Shown in pieces: positions 32,369 through 45,718 of a DNA stretch of 64,000 nt. The notes under the pieces are model-generated. The model searched no databases. It saw nothing but the letters and a program-made list of their open reading frames with translations, and had not been told where the DNA came from. The position numbers were made by a program, and so were the translations under genes. The stretch's first letter is position 1. The number at the start of each line of letters is the position of its first letter. The stretch spans positions 529,150-593,149 of the forward strand of contig JAHJIJ010000015.1 in assembly GCA_018823325.1 (NCBI GenBank), in the 5' to 3' direction. This DNA comes from Alphaproteobacteria bacterium (GTDB lineage Bacteria > Pseudomonadota > Alphaproteobacteria > Sphingomonadales > Sphingomonadaceae).

Positions 32369-33241
32369 TTAAAGCGCTTCTGCGCCCGAAATGATTTCCA
32401 CCAACTCGGTGGTAATCGCGGCCTGACGGCTGCGGTTATACTCGATGGTGAGGCGATTGATGAGATCGCCGGCGTTGCGCGTGGCATTGTCCATCGCGGT
32501 CATCGATGCGCCCTGCTCGCTGGCCATGTTCTCCAGCAGCGCCTTGAAGATCTGGATGGTGATGTTGCGCGGCAGCAGGTCGGCGAGGATCGCCTCCTCG
32601 TCCGGCTCATATTCCACCGCAGCGCCAGACGAGGCGGGCGCATCCGCCGGCACGGCCACCGGAATGATCTGCTGCTCGGTCGGGATCTGCACCAGCGGCG
32701 AGCGGAACGCGGCGTAGAACAGATGCGCGACATCGAACTCGCCCGCGAAGAAGCGGTCGGAAATGTCCTGAGCCACGGCCTGCGCCTCGTCGAAGCCCGG
32801 CGTGCGCACTTCTGTCGTGTCATACTGACCGACGATGAGTCCCGGGAAGGTCCGCGAAATCACCGCCCGTCCCTTGCGGCCAATGAGGTAGAACTTCACC
32901 GTCTTGCCCTGCGCGATCAGGGCGCGGGCCTTGGCGACGGCAGCCTTGACGATGTTCGCGTTGAACGCGCCGGCAAGCCCCTTGTCGCCATTGGCCACGA
33001 CCAGCAGATGCACGTCGTCCTTGCCCGTACCCGCAAGCAGACGCGGCGCGCTGTCGCCGGTCACCTTGCCGGCAAGGCTCGCCACGACGCCTTCGAGCCG
33101 CTGCGCATAAGGGCGTCCGGCCTCAGCAGCCGCCTGCGCCTTGCGCAGCTTTGCCGCCGCGACCATCTGCTTGGCCTTGGTAATCTTCTGGGTCGATTTG
33201 ACCGAGGCGATCCGACCCTTGAGTTCCTTGAGCGAAGCCAT
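32369..33241 (-). CDS. atpG: ATP synthase F1 gamma subunit
   Basis: The rotor shaft subunit, 290 residues. The N-terminal helix [20 protein letters not shown] and the C-terminal helix with [20 protein letters not shown] are the conserved coiled-coil ends that insert in the alpha3beta3 ring. The central Rossmann-like part has [13 protein letters not shown] longer reading into the upstream repeat is not used because homology begins at the ATG at 33241. Upstream, between it and atpA, is an inverted repeat at 33255-33335. Confidence 0.96.
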   Translation of the reverse strand: MASLKELKGRIASVKSTQKITKAKQMVAAAKLRKAQAAAEAGRPYAQRLEGVVASLAGKVTGDSAPRLLAGTGKDDVHLLVVANGDKGLAGAFNANIVKAAVAKARALIAQGKTVKFYLIGRKGRAVISRTFPGLIVGQYDTTEVRTPGFDEAQAVAQDISDRFFAGEFDVAHLFYAAFRSPLVQIPTEQQIIPVAVPADAPASSGAAVEYEPDEEAILADLLPRNITIQIFKALLENMASEQGASMTAMDNATRNAGDLINRLTIEYNRSRQAAITTELVEIISGAEAL

Positions 33242-33254
33242 CTTCTATCCAAAT

Positions 33255-33335
33255 CCCGTTCGGGCTGAGCTTGTCGAAGCCCCGTCCTCGTTCCTCGAAA
33301 AGAACAACCCTTCGACAAGCTCAGGGCGAACGGGG
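33255..33335. repeat. inverted repeat between atpA and atpG
   Basis: The left arm GGGCTGAGCTTGTCGAAGC (33262-33280) and the right arm with CTTCGACAAGCTCAGG (33309-33324) are nearly complementary. Flanking CCCGTTCG and CGAACGGG extend the match. The GCTTCGACAAGCTCAG core is a motif I know as a common intergenic palindromic repeat in sphingomonads and some other proteobacteria. It can fold into a stem-loop within the atp transcript and may modulate processing or relative expression. Confidence 0.75.
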
Positions 33336-33349
33336 TTTATTGCATCCTC

Positions 33350-35465
<2,116 letters not shown>

Positions 35466-35617
35466 GCGCGCCTTGCCTCTTACTCGAAATGAATCGCGCC
35501 AGAAAAGGGGAGGTACGGCTGCACCCCCCTTGACACGGGGGGGCGGTTAGCAGGGGTCGCCCCGCGATGCAAGTCAGGAGGGACAGGCTGCGCGCGGTCC
35601 CGCCTGCAAGCCATTGC

Positions 35618-37390
35618 TCAGCGCAGAATCCGGTACAGGCGTGCGCCCGGCTCCTGTAATCGCGCATCTGGAGCCAGCCAGTCGGGGACGTCGCCCCTTG
35701 CCAGCGCAGCAGCGAGTCCATGCGGCGCGCTCTTCAGATAATTGCGTGCTTCCGGCGCGCGGGGGCAGAGCAGCAGGTGCCGCGCCGGGGTCGCCATCAC
35801 CATATCGCGCGCTTCGTCCGGCCGCGCCGTGAACGCACGGATGACTATGGCCATGGCGGCGCTGTTGCGGTGATATCCCGCCGCCACGATCGAGAGATCG
35901 GTGTGATAAAGAATTAACGGCCCCATATCGATCGGCGCGAAGAGCAGTTCATCGCCCAGCGAGCGGAGCACCGGGCCGGCGATATGCGTGACACACAGAT
36001 CCTCCCGGCGGTCCTTCGCCCTGCTGTCCTGCGCCGGAAACAGCGCGTTGCCGAGTCCATAAGCGGGAATCGCGGTGGACAGCAGAAAGGCGCCAGCCAT
36101 GCTCAGACTCCAGACGATTCGCGGCCGGAATTTCTCGCGTTTCGTTGCCAGAATCGCAATCAGCGCCGCCATGCCCGGCAAGGCGTACAACTGCGCAACG
36201 CCGGTTGCGCGCATTACGACCATCCCCAGCGACCAGGAGAAGAGGGCGGCGAGCGCCATGCCGAGCGCAATCATTGCGCGGGGCGAATTCCGGGCTGAAT
36301 AGGCGGCCACCCCGGCAGCGATCACACCCGGCATCGGCGCGAGCACCATCAGAGTCGCGAACGGACCGGACTGCTTCCAGAACGGCAGGCCTTCCCGCAC
36401 GCTATAATACCAGTAATCGCGCGCCAGCGGATCGAGGCCGGCGAACGGACCGGCAAGGCAGGCCGGTGCGATCAGCGAGACGGCCGTCGCGGCGCAGCCG
36501 CCAGCGACGAGCAACGGCACCAGCCTGAGCAGGCGCGTCGCAGGACGCAGCAGCCGGTCGACAGCGAAGAGCATGATCCCGGCAATCAGGAGTGCGGCCA
36601 CATAGGGCGCCGAAATCGCATCGCAATGCGTCTCGAGAAACAGTCTCGGCCCCCGCGTCGCCAGAACGAACAGCCCGGTGCCACCGCAGATCGTCGCCAT
36701 GAAGATATGCACGCGCCGATCGCCATTCAGCACATACGCCAACGCATAGAGCCCCGCGAACAACACGGCGTAAGGCAGGCCCTCAATCGAGACGTGCATC
36801 CAGAAGGCGCAAGCGAGCGCACAGGCGATGACGGGCAGGGCGCCTGGCCGTGTCCAGGCGAGAAGTGCGCAGGCGGCCATCAACAATTGCCAGCCATGGT
36901 GGTCCACCCGCATCGGCGCGAACTGAACGCCGACCAGCAAGCATCCCGGCAGCAGCGCGAGCATCAACAGCGCAATCTCCCGCCCGGCGATATCGCGCAG
37001 CAGCCTGCCCATCACCATCATGAGCGCGAGGCAAAGCAGGGCGGGCACAGCGAGCAGCGCCGCGAGTTCCGCCATGGATTGCCCAACCAGCGGACGCAGC
37101 GCGAGGATGGTCGCAGCAATCGGCATATCCACCAGCCGCGACCAGTGCAGATCGCCACCCGAAGGCGGATTCATCCGATATTGCGTCACATCGCTCCACG
37201 CCTGACCGTTCAGCCAGTCGCGGACCTGGACCATCCGCATGTAGTTGTCCGGATCGCCGAGCGACCCCGTCGTCATCCGGTCCCACATGGGTATGGCGAG
37301 CACGGCGGAAACGAGCAGCCAGACGAGCAGCACATAACGGTAGAAGTGCCCGTTGCCTCCTGTTCCCGTCGACTCTGCAGCGTCCGTCAT
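35618..37390 (-). CDS. GT-C/STT3-like multispanning membrane protein
   Basis: A 590-residue inner-membrane protein with about 11-13 hydrophobic helices. The first external loop carries GDPDNYMRMVQVRDWL (45-60), an acidic D-x-D placed as in the first loop of STT3/GT-C glycosyltransferases, then DVTQYRMNPPSGGDLHWSRLVDMP. A second loop contains MRVDHHGWQLL. The C-terminus is a soluble-looking tail. It overlaps the gtrA-like gene (ATGA at 37387-37390) and is last of three co-directional genes, so it probably uses a polyprenyl-linked sugar to modify an envelope polymer. No exact family name is given. Confidence 0.7.
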   Translation of the reverse strand: MTDAAESTGTGGNGHFYRYVLLVWLLVSAVLAIPMWDRMTTGSLGDPDNYMRMVQVRDWLNGQAWSDVTQYRMNPPSGGDLHWSRLVDMPIAATILALRPLVGQSMAELAALLAVPALLCLALMMVMGRLLRDIAGREIALLMLALLPGCLLVGVQFAPMRVDHHGWQLLMAACALLAWTRPGALPVIACALACAFWMHVSIEGLPYAVLFAGLYALAYVLNGDRRVHIFMATICGGTGLFVLATRGPRLFLETHCDAISAPYVAALLIAGIMLFAVDRLLRPATRLLRLVPLLVAGGCAATAVSLIAPACLAGPFAGLDPLARDYWYYSVREGLPFWKQSGPFATLMVLAPMPGVIAAGVAAYSARNSPRAMIALGMALAALFSWSLGMVVMRATGVAQLYALPGMAALIAILATKREKFRPRIVWSLSMAGAFLLSTAIPAYGLGNALFPAQDSRAKDRREDLCVTHIAGPVLRSLGDELLFAPIDMGPLILYHTDLSIVAAGYHRNSAAMAIVIRAFTARPDEARDMVMATPARHLLLCPRAPEARNYLKSAPHGLAAALARGDVPDWLAPDARLQEPGARLYRILR

Positions 37391-37788
37391 GCGAACACAA
37401 TCGCCTTGCGGAGCAGATAGGTAGTCTGGAAGCTCACGCCGATGGCGATCAGCTTCGCGAGCAACGGCATCAGCCCCATGAAGCTCCCCAGCGCAACAAT
37501 GCCGGTGGTGAGGGCCAGCCCGATGAGAGCCGAGCCGACGAACAGCGCCTTCTGCCGAACGCGTTCCGGCCCGCGCGGGGCAGCGCCCTCAACGAAAACG
37601 AGGCGGGACGAAATCAGCCAGTGGACAAAAATGCCCGCTGCGTAGCCCAGCGCTGCCGCCGGAGCAGGATCGAGTCCAAGGCGAAGGAAGGCAATGAACA
37701 GGCCGACATCGCTCCCGAGCGCCACGACGCTCGCAATGCCATAGCGCACATAGGTGCGGCTGAGCAGCCCAGCCAGACGATGGCTCAT
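37387..37788 (-). CDS. GtrA-family membrane protein
   Basis: A 133-residue protein with four predicted TM helices. It matches GtrA: YVRYGIASVVALGSDVGLF at the first helix, GYAAGIFVHWLISSRLVF in the second, and a final FQTTYLLRKAIVF. GtrA proteins are proposed to flip undecaprenyl-phosphate-linked sugars across the inner membrane. The ATG at 37788, seven bases after the FAD-enzyme stop, is preferred to the GTG at 37851 because homology starts near MSHRLAGLLS. Its stop overlaps the STT3-like gene start. Confidence 0.85.
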   Translation of the reverse strand: MSHRLAGLLSRTYVRYGIASVVALGSDVGLFIAFLRLGLDPAPAAALGYAAGIFVHWLISSRLVFVEGAAPRGPERVRQKALFVGSALIGLALTTGIVALGSFMGLMPLLAKLIAIGVSFQTTYLLRKAIVFA

Positions 37789-37795
37789 CACAAGG

Positions 37796-39328
37796 TCACG
37801 CCACCAGGCGTTGCGAGAAAGGGACCGCACGCTGACTCTCAAGGGCAGCACGCTCGCCGGCAGTCAGCGCGCCTTCATGACCGGCCTCGTGATATTCGGC
37901 ATCCTCGTTGACGCCCCAGATATCGAACACCCGCTTGCCGGCGATGATGTTGCGCACGGTCAGCATCGCGGTCATCATCGCATGATCCTGATTGTTGTAG
38001 CGGTGCATGCCGTTGCGGCCGATGAGGTGCAGCGTCGGATATTTCTCTTCCAGCTCGGCGCGCATCGCCGCGACATTGGCGGCATAGCTCTCATCGTACA
38101 CCGGATAGGCCTTCTCCTGCCGCACCACCGCACCGCCGACGACCTGCTCGGCTCGGGTGAGACCCATCAGCTCCATTTCGCGCGTGGCCAGCGCAATCAG
38201 CTCGTCATCGCTCGATGACCAGAGCCCGTCGTCCTCGAAGCAGAAATATTCAAGGCCAACGCAAGCGATGTCCGGGTCCGGCACCATCTCGGGCGACCAG
38301 CTGCGGAAATTCTGCACCCGGCCGACTTTCACACGCGGATCGTGGATGTAGATCCAGTTATCCGGAAAGAGATCCTCGGAGCGGATCATCAGCGCGACGG
38401 TCAGAAAGTCCCGATAGTTGAGCGCCAGCGCGTTGCCGAGTGTCGTCGGCACAGGGTGAATGCGGCTGGCCAGCTCCCGCATCGGTGCGGAGCTGATGAC
38501 ATGGGCGGCATTGATCGTCACCGTCTCGCCATCTGCCATCGAGGCAGTCATGCGCCAGCGGCCGGTCACCTGATCGCAGTGGAGCTGCTTGAGGGCATGG
38601 CCCATCAGCACATGATTGCCCCCTTCGACCACCTGATCCCGGGCGGCGTCCCACATCATGCCAGGGCCGAGCCGCGGATACCGAAAATTCTCGAGCAGGG
38701 TCTTGGCGCCCATGCCGTTGTTGGGTTTCTTGTTGAGGCCCAGGCTGCGCTTGAGGCCGTCCAGCACGGCCTTGCCCAGGCTCAGCCCTTTGATGCGCTG
38801 CGCGGCCCAGTCGGCAGACATGGTATCGCAGGGCATGCCCCACACCTTCTCCGTGTAGGTCTTGAAGAAGATGGAATAGAGCTTGCGGCCGAACTGGTTG
38901 ACGACCCAGTCCTCGAAGCTGCGCACCTGCTTGATGGGCGCGATCTTTGCCTTGGCATAGCTCAGCATGCACAAGGTCGAGCGAAGCAGCCCGAGATTGC
39001 GCAGCGCCTCGAACGCGCGCAGCGGATAGCTGTAGAAACGGCCCTGATAGTAGATGCGGCTCATCCGTGGCCGCTCGATGAAGTCGTGCGGAAGGATCTC
39101 GTTCCACAGGTCCACCACTTCCTGCGATTTCGAGAAGAAGCGGTGCCCGCCAATATCGAAGCGGAAGCCCTGATGCTCTACCGTGCGACTGATGCCGCCG
39201 ACCTGCGCCGGATCCTTCTCGATCACGGTGACGCTCAGCCCCGCTTTCGTGAGCAGATAGGCCGCAGTCAGCCCGGCCGGGCCGGCGCCGATGATCGCGA
39301 CATCGACGGAGTGAGCGGAATTCGACAT
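37796..39328 (-). CDS. FAD-dependent amino-oxidase/UDP-galactopyranose-mutase-like enzyme
   Basis: A 510-residue flavoprotein. The N-terminal dinucleotide fold is [16 protein letters not shown] (GxGxxG at 14-19), followed by [20 protein letters not shown] and [15 protein letters not shown]-like and [10 protein letters not shown] segments resemble the protoporphyrinogen-oxidase/mutase-like clan, whose members act on sugars or lipids. The C-terminus has [20 protein letters not shown], a motif common to NAD(P)-binding proteins encoded in glycan clusters. The reaction is not known. It is the first gene of the three-gene unit with GtrA and the GT-C-like protein, which favours sugar modification. 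Confidence 0.78.
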   Translation of the reverse strand: MSNSAHSVDVAIIGAGPAGLTAAYLLTKAGLSVTVIEKDPAQVGGISRTVEHQGFRFDIGGHRFFSKSQEVVDLWNEILPHDFIERPRMSRIYYQGRFYSYPLRAFEALRNLGLLRSTLCMLSYAKAKIAPIKQVRSFEDWVVNQFGRKLYSIFFKTYTEKVWGMPCDTMSADWAAQRIKGLSLGKAVLDGLKRSLGLNKKPNNGMGAKTLLENFRYPRLGPGMMWDAARDQVVEGGNHVLMGHALKQLHCDQVTGRWRMTASMADGETVTINAAHVISSAPMRELASRIHPVPTTLGNALALNYRDFLTVALMIRSEDLFPDNWIYIHDPRVKVGRVQNFRSWSPEMVPDPDIACVGLEYFCFEDDGLWSSSDDELIALATREMELMGLTRAEQVVGGAVVRQEKAYPVYDESYAANVAAMRAELEEKYPTLHLIGRNGMHRYNNQDHAMMTAMLTVRNIIAGKRVFDIWGVNEDAEYHEAGHEGALTAGERAALESQRAVPFSQRLVA

Positions 39329-39430
39329 TCAGGCAGGTCCCCCGGAACCGAACAGGTCGGGGCCGGGAGTGAAGGATTTTGCCTAATATTCCGTTAATCC
39401 ACCCCAGCCCGGTGCGGTTTATACCCGTTT

Positions 39431-41374
<1,944 letters not shown>

Positions 41375-41466
41375 GCACTTCTCCAAAGACCGTTGTGCGG
41401 GAACCTGTAGCGGCATTGCATGTCTTGTGCCAAGCCAATCAAGGAAGCATGGCGCACCGGAAGCGT

Positions 41467-41976
41467 CTAGGCTTCGCTACCCCAGAGAAGCTGACCATCC
41501 GGATCGGCGATCTGCGCAAGCCGCCGGGCCGCACGACGGGCGAGGCGCTGCACTTCTGCTTTTCGACGGGCTGCAGCCAATGGCTCGCTCGGCGCCGGCC
41601 GCAGAATTTCCGCATCATATTGATCGGCCACGATAAGCCCCGTACGCCCCGGCCAGAGCGCTTCACTCTCGAACAGCGAAAGATCGAAACCCGAGGGCAC
41701 CGCCCAGAAATAGCGGTCGCAATAGTCAAAATAATCGGGCCATTTGCTGTCGCCCAGCAGGTCTGCCCGGCTGCACTTGATTTCGACCGCTATGATCTGC
41801 CCGCGCGCATCCACGGCCATGATGTCGAGCCGGCGTCCATTGGGCAGCGGCACTTCCGGAACACCGAAGATATCGTGCCGCGCGAACAGGCGCAGCACTC
41901 CGCGTGTGATGGCCAGCGCAGTGCCATCTGACAATGCGGGTTCGGCAACGATCACTGGTTCAGGAAGAGACGCCAT
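41467..41976 (-). CDS. mmcB: MmcB-family DNA repair protein
   Basis: A 169-residue protein of the MmcB family, which in Caulobacter is required for resistance to mitomycin C and belongs to the DNA-damage response. The PD-(D/E)xK-like core is readable: [17 protein letters not shown] (Asp51), IIAVEIKCS (Glu65, Lys67) and [16 protein letters not shown], which suggests a nuclease fold. No LexA box was identified by eye upstream. It is a single gene between acs and the cell-wall hydrolase. Confidence 0.85.
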   Translation of the reverse strand: MASLPEPVIVAEPALSDGTALAITRGVLRLFARHDIFGVPEVPLPNGRRLDIMAVDARGQIIAVEIKCSRADLLGDSKWPDYFDYCDRYFWAVPSGFDLSLFESEALWPGRTGLIVADQYDAEILRPAPSEPLAAARRKAEVQRLARRAARRLAQIADPDGQLLWGSEA

Positions 41977-42081
41977 GTCGAGAGACTAGAACAGGAGGAG
42001 AACAAGTGCAAGCTGGCTTGATACAGGACGGTCGGTTCGGCCGCTCGCCGATCCGACCTCCTGGCGATGCCAAGTCCGGCT

Positions 42082-42711
42082 TCAGCGGTAAAAGATGTGT
42101 CCGCCAATCCGCGTCAATCGATCGCGCTTCCAGTTCGGCGAAATGCGCGAGGAATGGAAGAACAGGGCGCCTTCCACCGGATTGTCCCAAGCGCCGTCCA
42201 GCGCGATTTGCGCGATAGCGCGAGCCGTGCGCCATTGGCCTTGATGGGTCGGCGTGGGCAGCCGACCCTTGCGCACAAAGCTGAACTGGCGGGGCTGCTT
42301 CACGACCGCACACAGGCCGGCCGGGAAGCGACCCGAACGAGCACGCTCAAGAACGACGTGCGCCACGGCGAGCTGACCGGTCAGGCTTTCGCTGCGCGCT
42401 TCATAATAAATGGCGGTGGCGAGGCACTTCGCCTCTTCATCTGTCAAAGCATCGACATCGGCCTGCTGGACCAGCTCGGCCAAAGTATCGGCGGTCGTCG
42501 GAGTGACGACAACAGCAGGTTGCAAAGAAGCAGGAGCAATTTCGGGTTCGACCGTTGCGGGTGTCGTCAAGCTCGCGGCGACGACGGCGGGAACCTCGAG
42601 AACTGTCGAGAGACCTTCACGGGCAGTGCCTGAAGGTGCAGCAGCAAGAGCGATGGTGGACGAGAGCAGTCCAACGGCCGCCACGATGGCGACCATGACA
42701 CGATTAGGCAT
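42082..42711 (-). CDS. cell-wall hydrolase, SleB family
   Basis: A 209-residue exported hydrolase. The N-terminal signal peptide runs over about residues 1-24 (VMVAIVAAVGLLSSTIALAAA). An Ala/Val/Pro-rich linker covers 25-80, and a Hydrolase_2 (SleB-type) domain covers about 90-209. The predicted catalytic Glu104 is in ATAIYYEARSE, and the domain ends with EGALFFHSSRISPNWKRDRL and RIGGHIFYR. It probably cleaves peptidoglycan glycan strands in the periplasm. The gene stands alone, with about 100 and 175 bases of free sequence on either side. Confidence 0.88.
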   Translation of the reverse strand: MPNRVMVAIVAAVGLLSSTIALAAAPSGTAREGLSTVLEVPAVVAASLTTPATVEPEIAPASLQPAVVVTPTTADTLAELVQQADVDALTDEEAKCLATAIYYEARSESLTGQLAVAHVVLERARSGRFPAGLCAVVKQPRQFSFVRKGRLPTPTHQGQWRTARAIAQIALDGAWDNPVEGALFFHSSRISPNWKRDRLTRIGGHIFYR

Positions 42712-42885
42712 TCATTCTCAGTACTGTGCGGTGGGTCGGGTGACGGAATGCAGGCCGCATCTATTGTTGCGGCGCTCAGCGCTCCGGTCCGCCCCCCGTC
42801 TGCGTGTTTGCGATGACCTGTCCCCATGACGGCCACACGCAACCTGCGCGAGTTGCGGCGCCTTTGGCCTGCCACGCGGGAACTG

Positions 42886-43227
42886 TCAACTCGTGCACAG
42901 TATGTCGGCGGCGAGGCGTTCCCCGTCTGCGACGTCCAGTTCCACAAACCAGATATCGGGGTCAACCTGTGTTCTGCGGGCTATATATTGGGATATTTCA
43001 GTGTCTTGGCTCAGATCCTTGGGACCGCAAGGAGACAACGCAAGCGTCCCGTCAAGGGACGTAATGCGTTCAAAAAGCCCGATAGTCTGGCCGCGCTGCA
43101 TCACCTGAACGACGATGGTGCCGCTCAGCGGCTCCCCCTTGTGGAGCACGGTGCCGGTCCCGCCCTGGGCCTGTGCCTGACGCAGCAAGGCCCCGATCAG
43201 AATCCGACTGTTCAGCCGGCCGCTCAC
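42886..43227 (-). CDS. DUF1491-family protein
   Basis: A 113-residue small protein matching the DUF1491 pattern: RILIGALLRQAQAQGGTGTVLHKGEPLSGTIVV and, near the end, DPDIWFVELD. The function is unknown; members occur in alphaproteobacteria beside ptsN or cell-wall genes. The GTG at 43227 overlaps the stop of the thioesterase gene (GTGA), so it is translated from the same transcript as ptsN and the thioesterase-like gene. Confidence 0.75.
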   Translation of the reverse strand: MSGRLNSRILIGALLRQAQAQGGTGTVLHKGEPLSGTIVVQVMQRGQTIGLFERITSLDGTLALSPCGPKDLSQDTEISQYIARRTQVDPDIWFVELDVADGERLAADILCTS

Positions 43228-43709
43228 CTGTCTTCGGCTTCCGGGCGCACATATCCGGGCAAGCTGACCAGCGGGATTGTCGACCGCATGAAGGTCCCGG
43301 TGCCGCGACCGACTTCCTCGCCATCCGCGTCAATCAGCCGCGCTTCGGCGACGAACACGCGCCGCTTGCCGCTCAGCCACTTGCCTTCGGCCACCACCGG
43401 GCCGGCCTTGAGCGGCCGCGTGAACAACAGATTGAACGCCGTTGTAAGGAGAAACCGATCCGTCACCAGGCTGTTGGCGGCATAGAAAGCCGCATCGTCC
43501 ATCATCTTGAAATAAAGCGTGCCATGCGTCGCGCCAGCCGCGTGGAAGTAGTCCGGCGTTACATCGATGACGATCCGGGCTTCACCCGGAGCGGAGATAT
43601 CCAGTCTGGAAGGAAACAGCGCGTTGATCGGCGCGGACGCATAAAGCCGCTCGAGCGCCCGAAAATGCGCCGTTTCGCCCGACGGTGGTGCGGTATCAGG
43701 CTGCGTCAC
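43224..43709 (-). CDS. PaaI-type hotdog thioesterase
   Basis: A 161-residue hotdog-fold protein of the PaaI/YdiI thioesterase type. The central helix segment HAAGATHGTLYFKMMDDAAF carries the expected Gly and Asp positions, and the beta-strand region has GPVVAEGKWLSGKRRVFVAEARL. Such enzymes hydrolyse acyl-CoA esters; the substrate is unknown. The GTG at 43709 overlaps the end of ptsN by 14 bases. An earlier reading of the frame inside ptsN has no similarity. Confidence 0.8.
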   Translation of the reverse strand: MTQPDTAPPSGETAHFRALERLYASAPINALFPSRLDISAPGEARIVIDVTPDYFHAAGATHGTLYFKMMDDAAFYAANSLVTDRFLLTTAFNLLFTRPLKAGPVVAEGKWLSGKRRVFVAEARLIDADGEEVGRGTGTFMRSTIPLVSLPGYVRPEAEDR

Positions 43710-44163
43710 GCGACTCGCCGCCGGCGAGCAGGGCAAACAGTGCCGCATCGGATCCCACGCCGCGAATGCGCGCGAGATGCCGCTCGTTGCGCAAAAGGCG
43801 GGAGACGCGGGCCAGCGTCTTGAGGTGTTCAGCGCCACTATCCTGCGGGGAAAGCAGCATGAACACGACGTCCACCGGCACGTCATCTATGGCATCAAAT
43901 GCGATTGGCTGAGCCAGCAACACCACGGCGCCGCGGACGCTGTCCAGCCCTTCCAGCTTGGCATGTGGAATGGCGATTCCACCTCCAAAACCGGTTGATC
44001 CCAGCCGCTCCCGCTCGGTGATCCGCTCGATCACCTCACTCGCGTCCAGGCCATAGGCATCGGACGCCAATTGACCCAGCTTGAGGAAAAGCTGCTTCTT
44101 GTTAGGGAGGGCCACCGCGGACGAAACTGCGTTCGCCGCGAGCAAGTCGCTGAAATTATCCAT
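43696..44163 (-). CDS. ptsN: PTS IIA-like nitrogen regulatory protein
   Basis: EIIA-Ntr (155 residues) of the regulatory phosphotransferase system that tunes nitrogen, carbon and potassium functions. The phosphorylated histidine is His67 in GGGIAIPHAKL. The ATG at 44163 was selected because family similarity begins at MDNFSDLL; the frame extends upstream without support. It follows hpf in the common hpf-ptsN order, although rpoN is not adjacent here. Confidence 0.94.
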   Translation of the reverse strand: MDNFSDLLAANAVSSAVALPNKKQLFLKLGQLASDAYGLDASEVIERITERERLGSTGFGGGIAIPHAKLEGLDSVRGAVVLLAQPIAFDAIDDVPVDVVFMLLSPQDSGAEHLKTLARVSRLLRNERHLARIRGVGSDAALFALLAGGESRDAA

Positions 44164-44298
44164 GTTCAACCCGTGTCCTGCGGCCGACCTTGGGGATCTC
44201 TGCGCCGGGGTGAAGTCCACCCATCATGGCCGCCTGGAAAAAACTTGGCCGGCTGATACGAGCAAAGGCCATTGGGGTCAACCACTTGCCGGGAAGGG

Positions 44299-44326
44299 GG
44301 AGGGCAGCGCAAATGCGCCACCCTCC
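44299..44326 (-). terminator. stem-loop between hpf and ptsN
   Basis: GGAGGG (44299-44304) pairs with CCCTCC (44321-44326) and inner GCGC with GCGC, leaving an AAAT loop. It sits just beyond the hpf stop but has no T-tract, so it may be an attenuator or processing hairpin rather than a full stop. Confidence 0.4.
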
Positions 44327-44332
44327 AGCACC

Positions 44333-44923
44333 TCAGCCGCGCGGCGGCTCCACCCAGCCGATCGTGCCGTCATTGCGGCGGTAGACCATGTTGAAGGTCG
44401 CCGTGCTGCTGTTCAGGAACATGAGCGCATTGGTGTTGCGCAGGTCCAGCATCATGACGGCGTCGGAGACGCTGGCGCGGGGGATATCGACCCGCATCTC
44501 GGCGATCACCACCGGTGCGTCGGACTCGACTTCGTCCTCAGCCTCGCTGGATTGGAAGACGACATAGCTCGCATCGTCGATGCCATCGGGCGTCCCGCGC
44601 TGCGCTTCGGCAGCGGCAGCCTGCTCGTGCCGGTCCTTCAGGCGACGCATGTAGCGCCGCAGCTGCTTCTCGATGCGGTCTGCGGCCTGATCGAAGCAGA
44701 CATGCGCATCATGCGCTTCTCCGGCACCCTTGAGGATGAGTCCGGCCATGACATGGCAGACGATGTCACATCGGAACGCCGCGTGCGGCGCGTTGCTGAA
44801 CGTCACGCTGGAGGAGATGGTGCGCGAGAAATATTTGTCGGCAATCGCCTGCATACGCTCGGCAACATGCGACTGGAGCGCCTCGCCGGTGTCGACCTGG
44901 TGACCCGATACGCGGATTTCCAT
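44333..44923 (-). CDS. hpf: ribosome hibernation promoting factor, long form
   Basis: A 196-residue long HPF that pairs 70S ribosomes into inactive 100S dimers in stationary phase. The N-terminal domain (about 1-100) has MEIRVSGHQVDTGEAL and YFSRTISSSVTFSN. The C-terminal dimerisation domain (about 135-190) has DAPVVIAEMRVDIPRASVSDAVMMLDLRNTNALMFLNS. The ATG at 44923 is preceded by an AAGGAGAAAG ribosome site. It is co-directional with dnaQ and ptsN. Confidence 0.95.
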   Translation of the reverse strand: MEIRVSGHQVDTGEALQSHVAERMQAIADKYFSRTISSSVTFSNAPHAAFRCDIVCHVMAGLILKGAGEAHDAHVCFDQAADRIEKQLRRYMRRLKDRHEQAAAAEAQRGTPDGIDDASYVVFQSSEAEDEVESDAPVVIAEMRVDIPRASVSDAVMMLDLRNTNALMFLNSSTATFNMVYRRNDGTIGWVEPPRG

Positions 44924-44992
44924 CTGCTTTCTCCTTCTTGTTGGACCTTTTGGCCTGTGTAAGTGGCGGATCGCCGAACCTGGGGGAAAACC

Positions 44993-45691
44993 TCAGGTCG
45001 GGCGATCATGCCACAGGGGATTGTCGATCTTTTCAAGAAACGCTGCGTGGCGCGCCAGTTCCTGCGCACTGGGCGAAAAAAGGCGAGCCGGGCGAACGGG
45101 CCGGGCAACAGGGCTCGCGACGGATATCGTACTCACCGTCACCGTCGTCTGTTCCTCGGCCACCAAAGTCAGGCCAATCTGCCGCCCGCCGGTCAGCTCG
45201 ATGTAGAGCTGAGCGAGCAATTCGGCATCCAGCAGCGCCCCATGTTTGATGCGGTGGCTACGGTCGATGCCGTAACGATTGCACAAGGCATCGAGGCTGT
45301 GCTTGGCGCCGGGGTGGAGTGTGCGCGCGATCGTCAGGCTGTCGATCATCCGCCCCATGTCGACAATCGGATTGCCGCAGCGCTCCAGCTCGGCATTGAG
45401 AAAGCCGAAGTCGAACCGCGCATTGTGCGCAACCAACATCGAGTCGCCCAGAAAATCGAGCAGCTCGCCGGCCTTGTGGCGGAACAAGGGCTTGTCCGAG
45501 AGGAAGCGCGCGGAAAGACCGTGAACGGCTTCGGCGGCTGCCGGCATGTCCCTTTCCGGATTGAAATAAGCGTGAAAAGTCGCGCCGGTGGGAATGCGAT
45601 TGACCAGTTCCACACAGCCGATTTCTACAAGACGGTCGCCGCTCTGCGGATCGAGGCCGGTGGTTTCAGTATCGAAAACGATTTCGCGCAT
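44993..45691 (-). CDS. dnaQ: DNA polymerase III epsilon subunit
   Basis: The proofreading 3'-5' exonuclease of the replicative polymerase, 232 residues. The DEDDh residues are visible: D7 and E9 (FDTETTGLD), D94 (HNARFDFGFLN), H150 and D155 (KHGALLDAELLAQLY). A C-terminal tail should bind the alpha subunit. The gene is between coaE and hpf on the leftward arm, near the proposed origin. Confidence 0.96.
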   Translation of the reverse strand: MREIVFDTETTGLDPQSGDRLVEIGCVELVNRIPTGATFHAYFNPERDMPAAAEAVHGLSARFLSDKPLFRHKAGELLDFLGDSMLVAHNARFDFGFLNAELERCGNPIVDMGRMIDSLTIARTLHPGAKHSLDALCNRYGIDRSHRIKHGALLDAELLAQLYIELTGGRQIGLTLVAEEQTTVTVSTISVASPVARPVRPARLFSPSAQELARHAAFLEKIDNPLWHDRPT

Positions 45692-45718
45692 CGTGGCTCT
45701 AGACTCGTTGGGAAAGCA

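Noticed and set aside
42005..42218. A plus-strand frame with a good GGAGGAG ribosome site at 41990
   Set aside because: It overlaps the cell-wall hydrolase gene on the other strand and encodes no recognisable protein.
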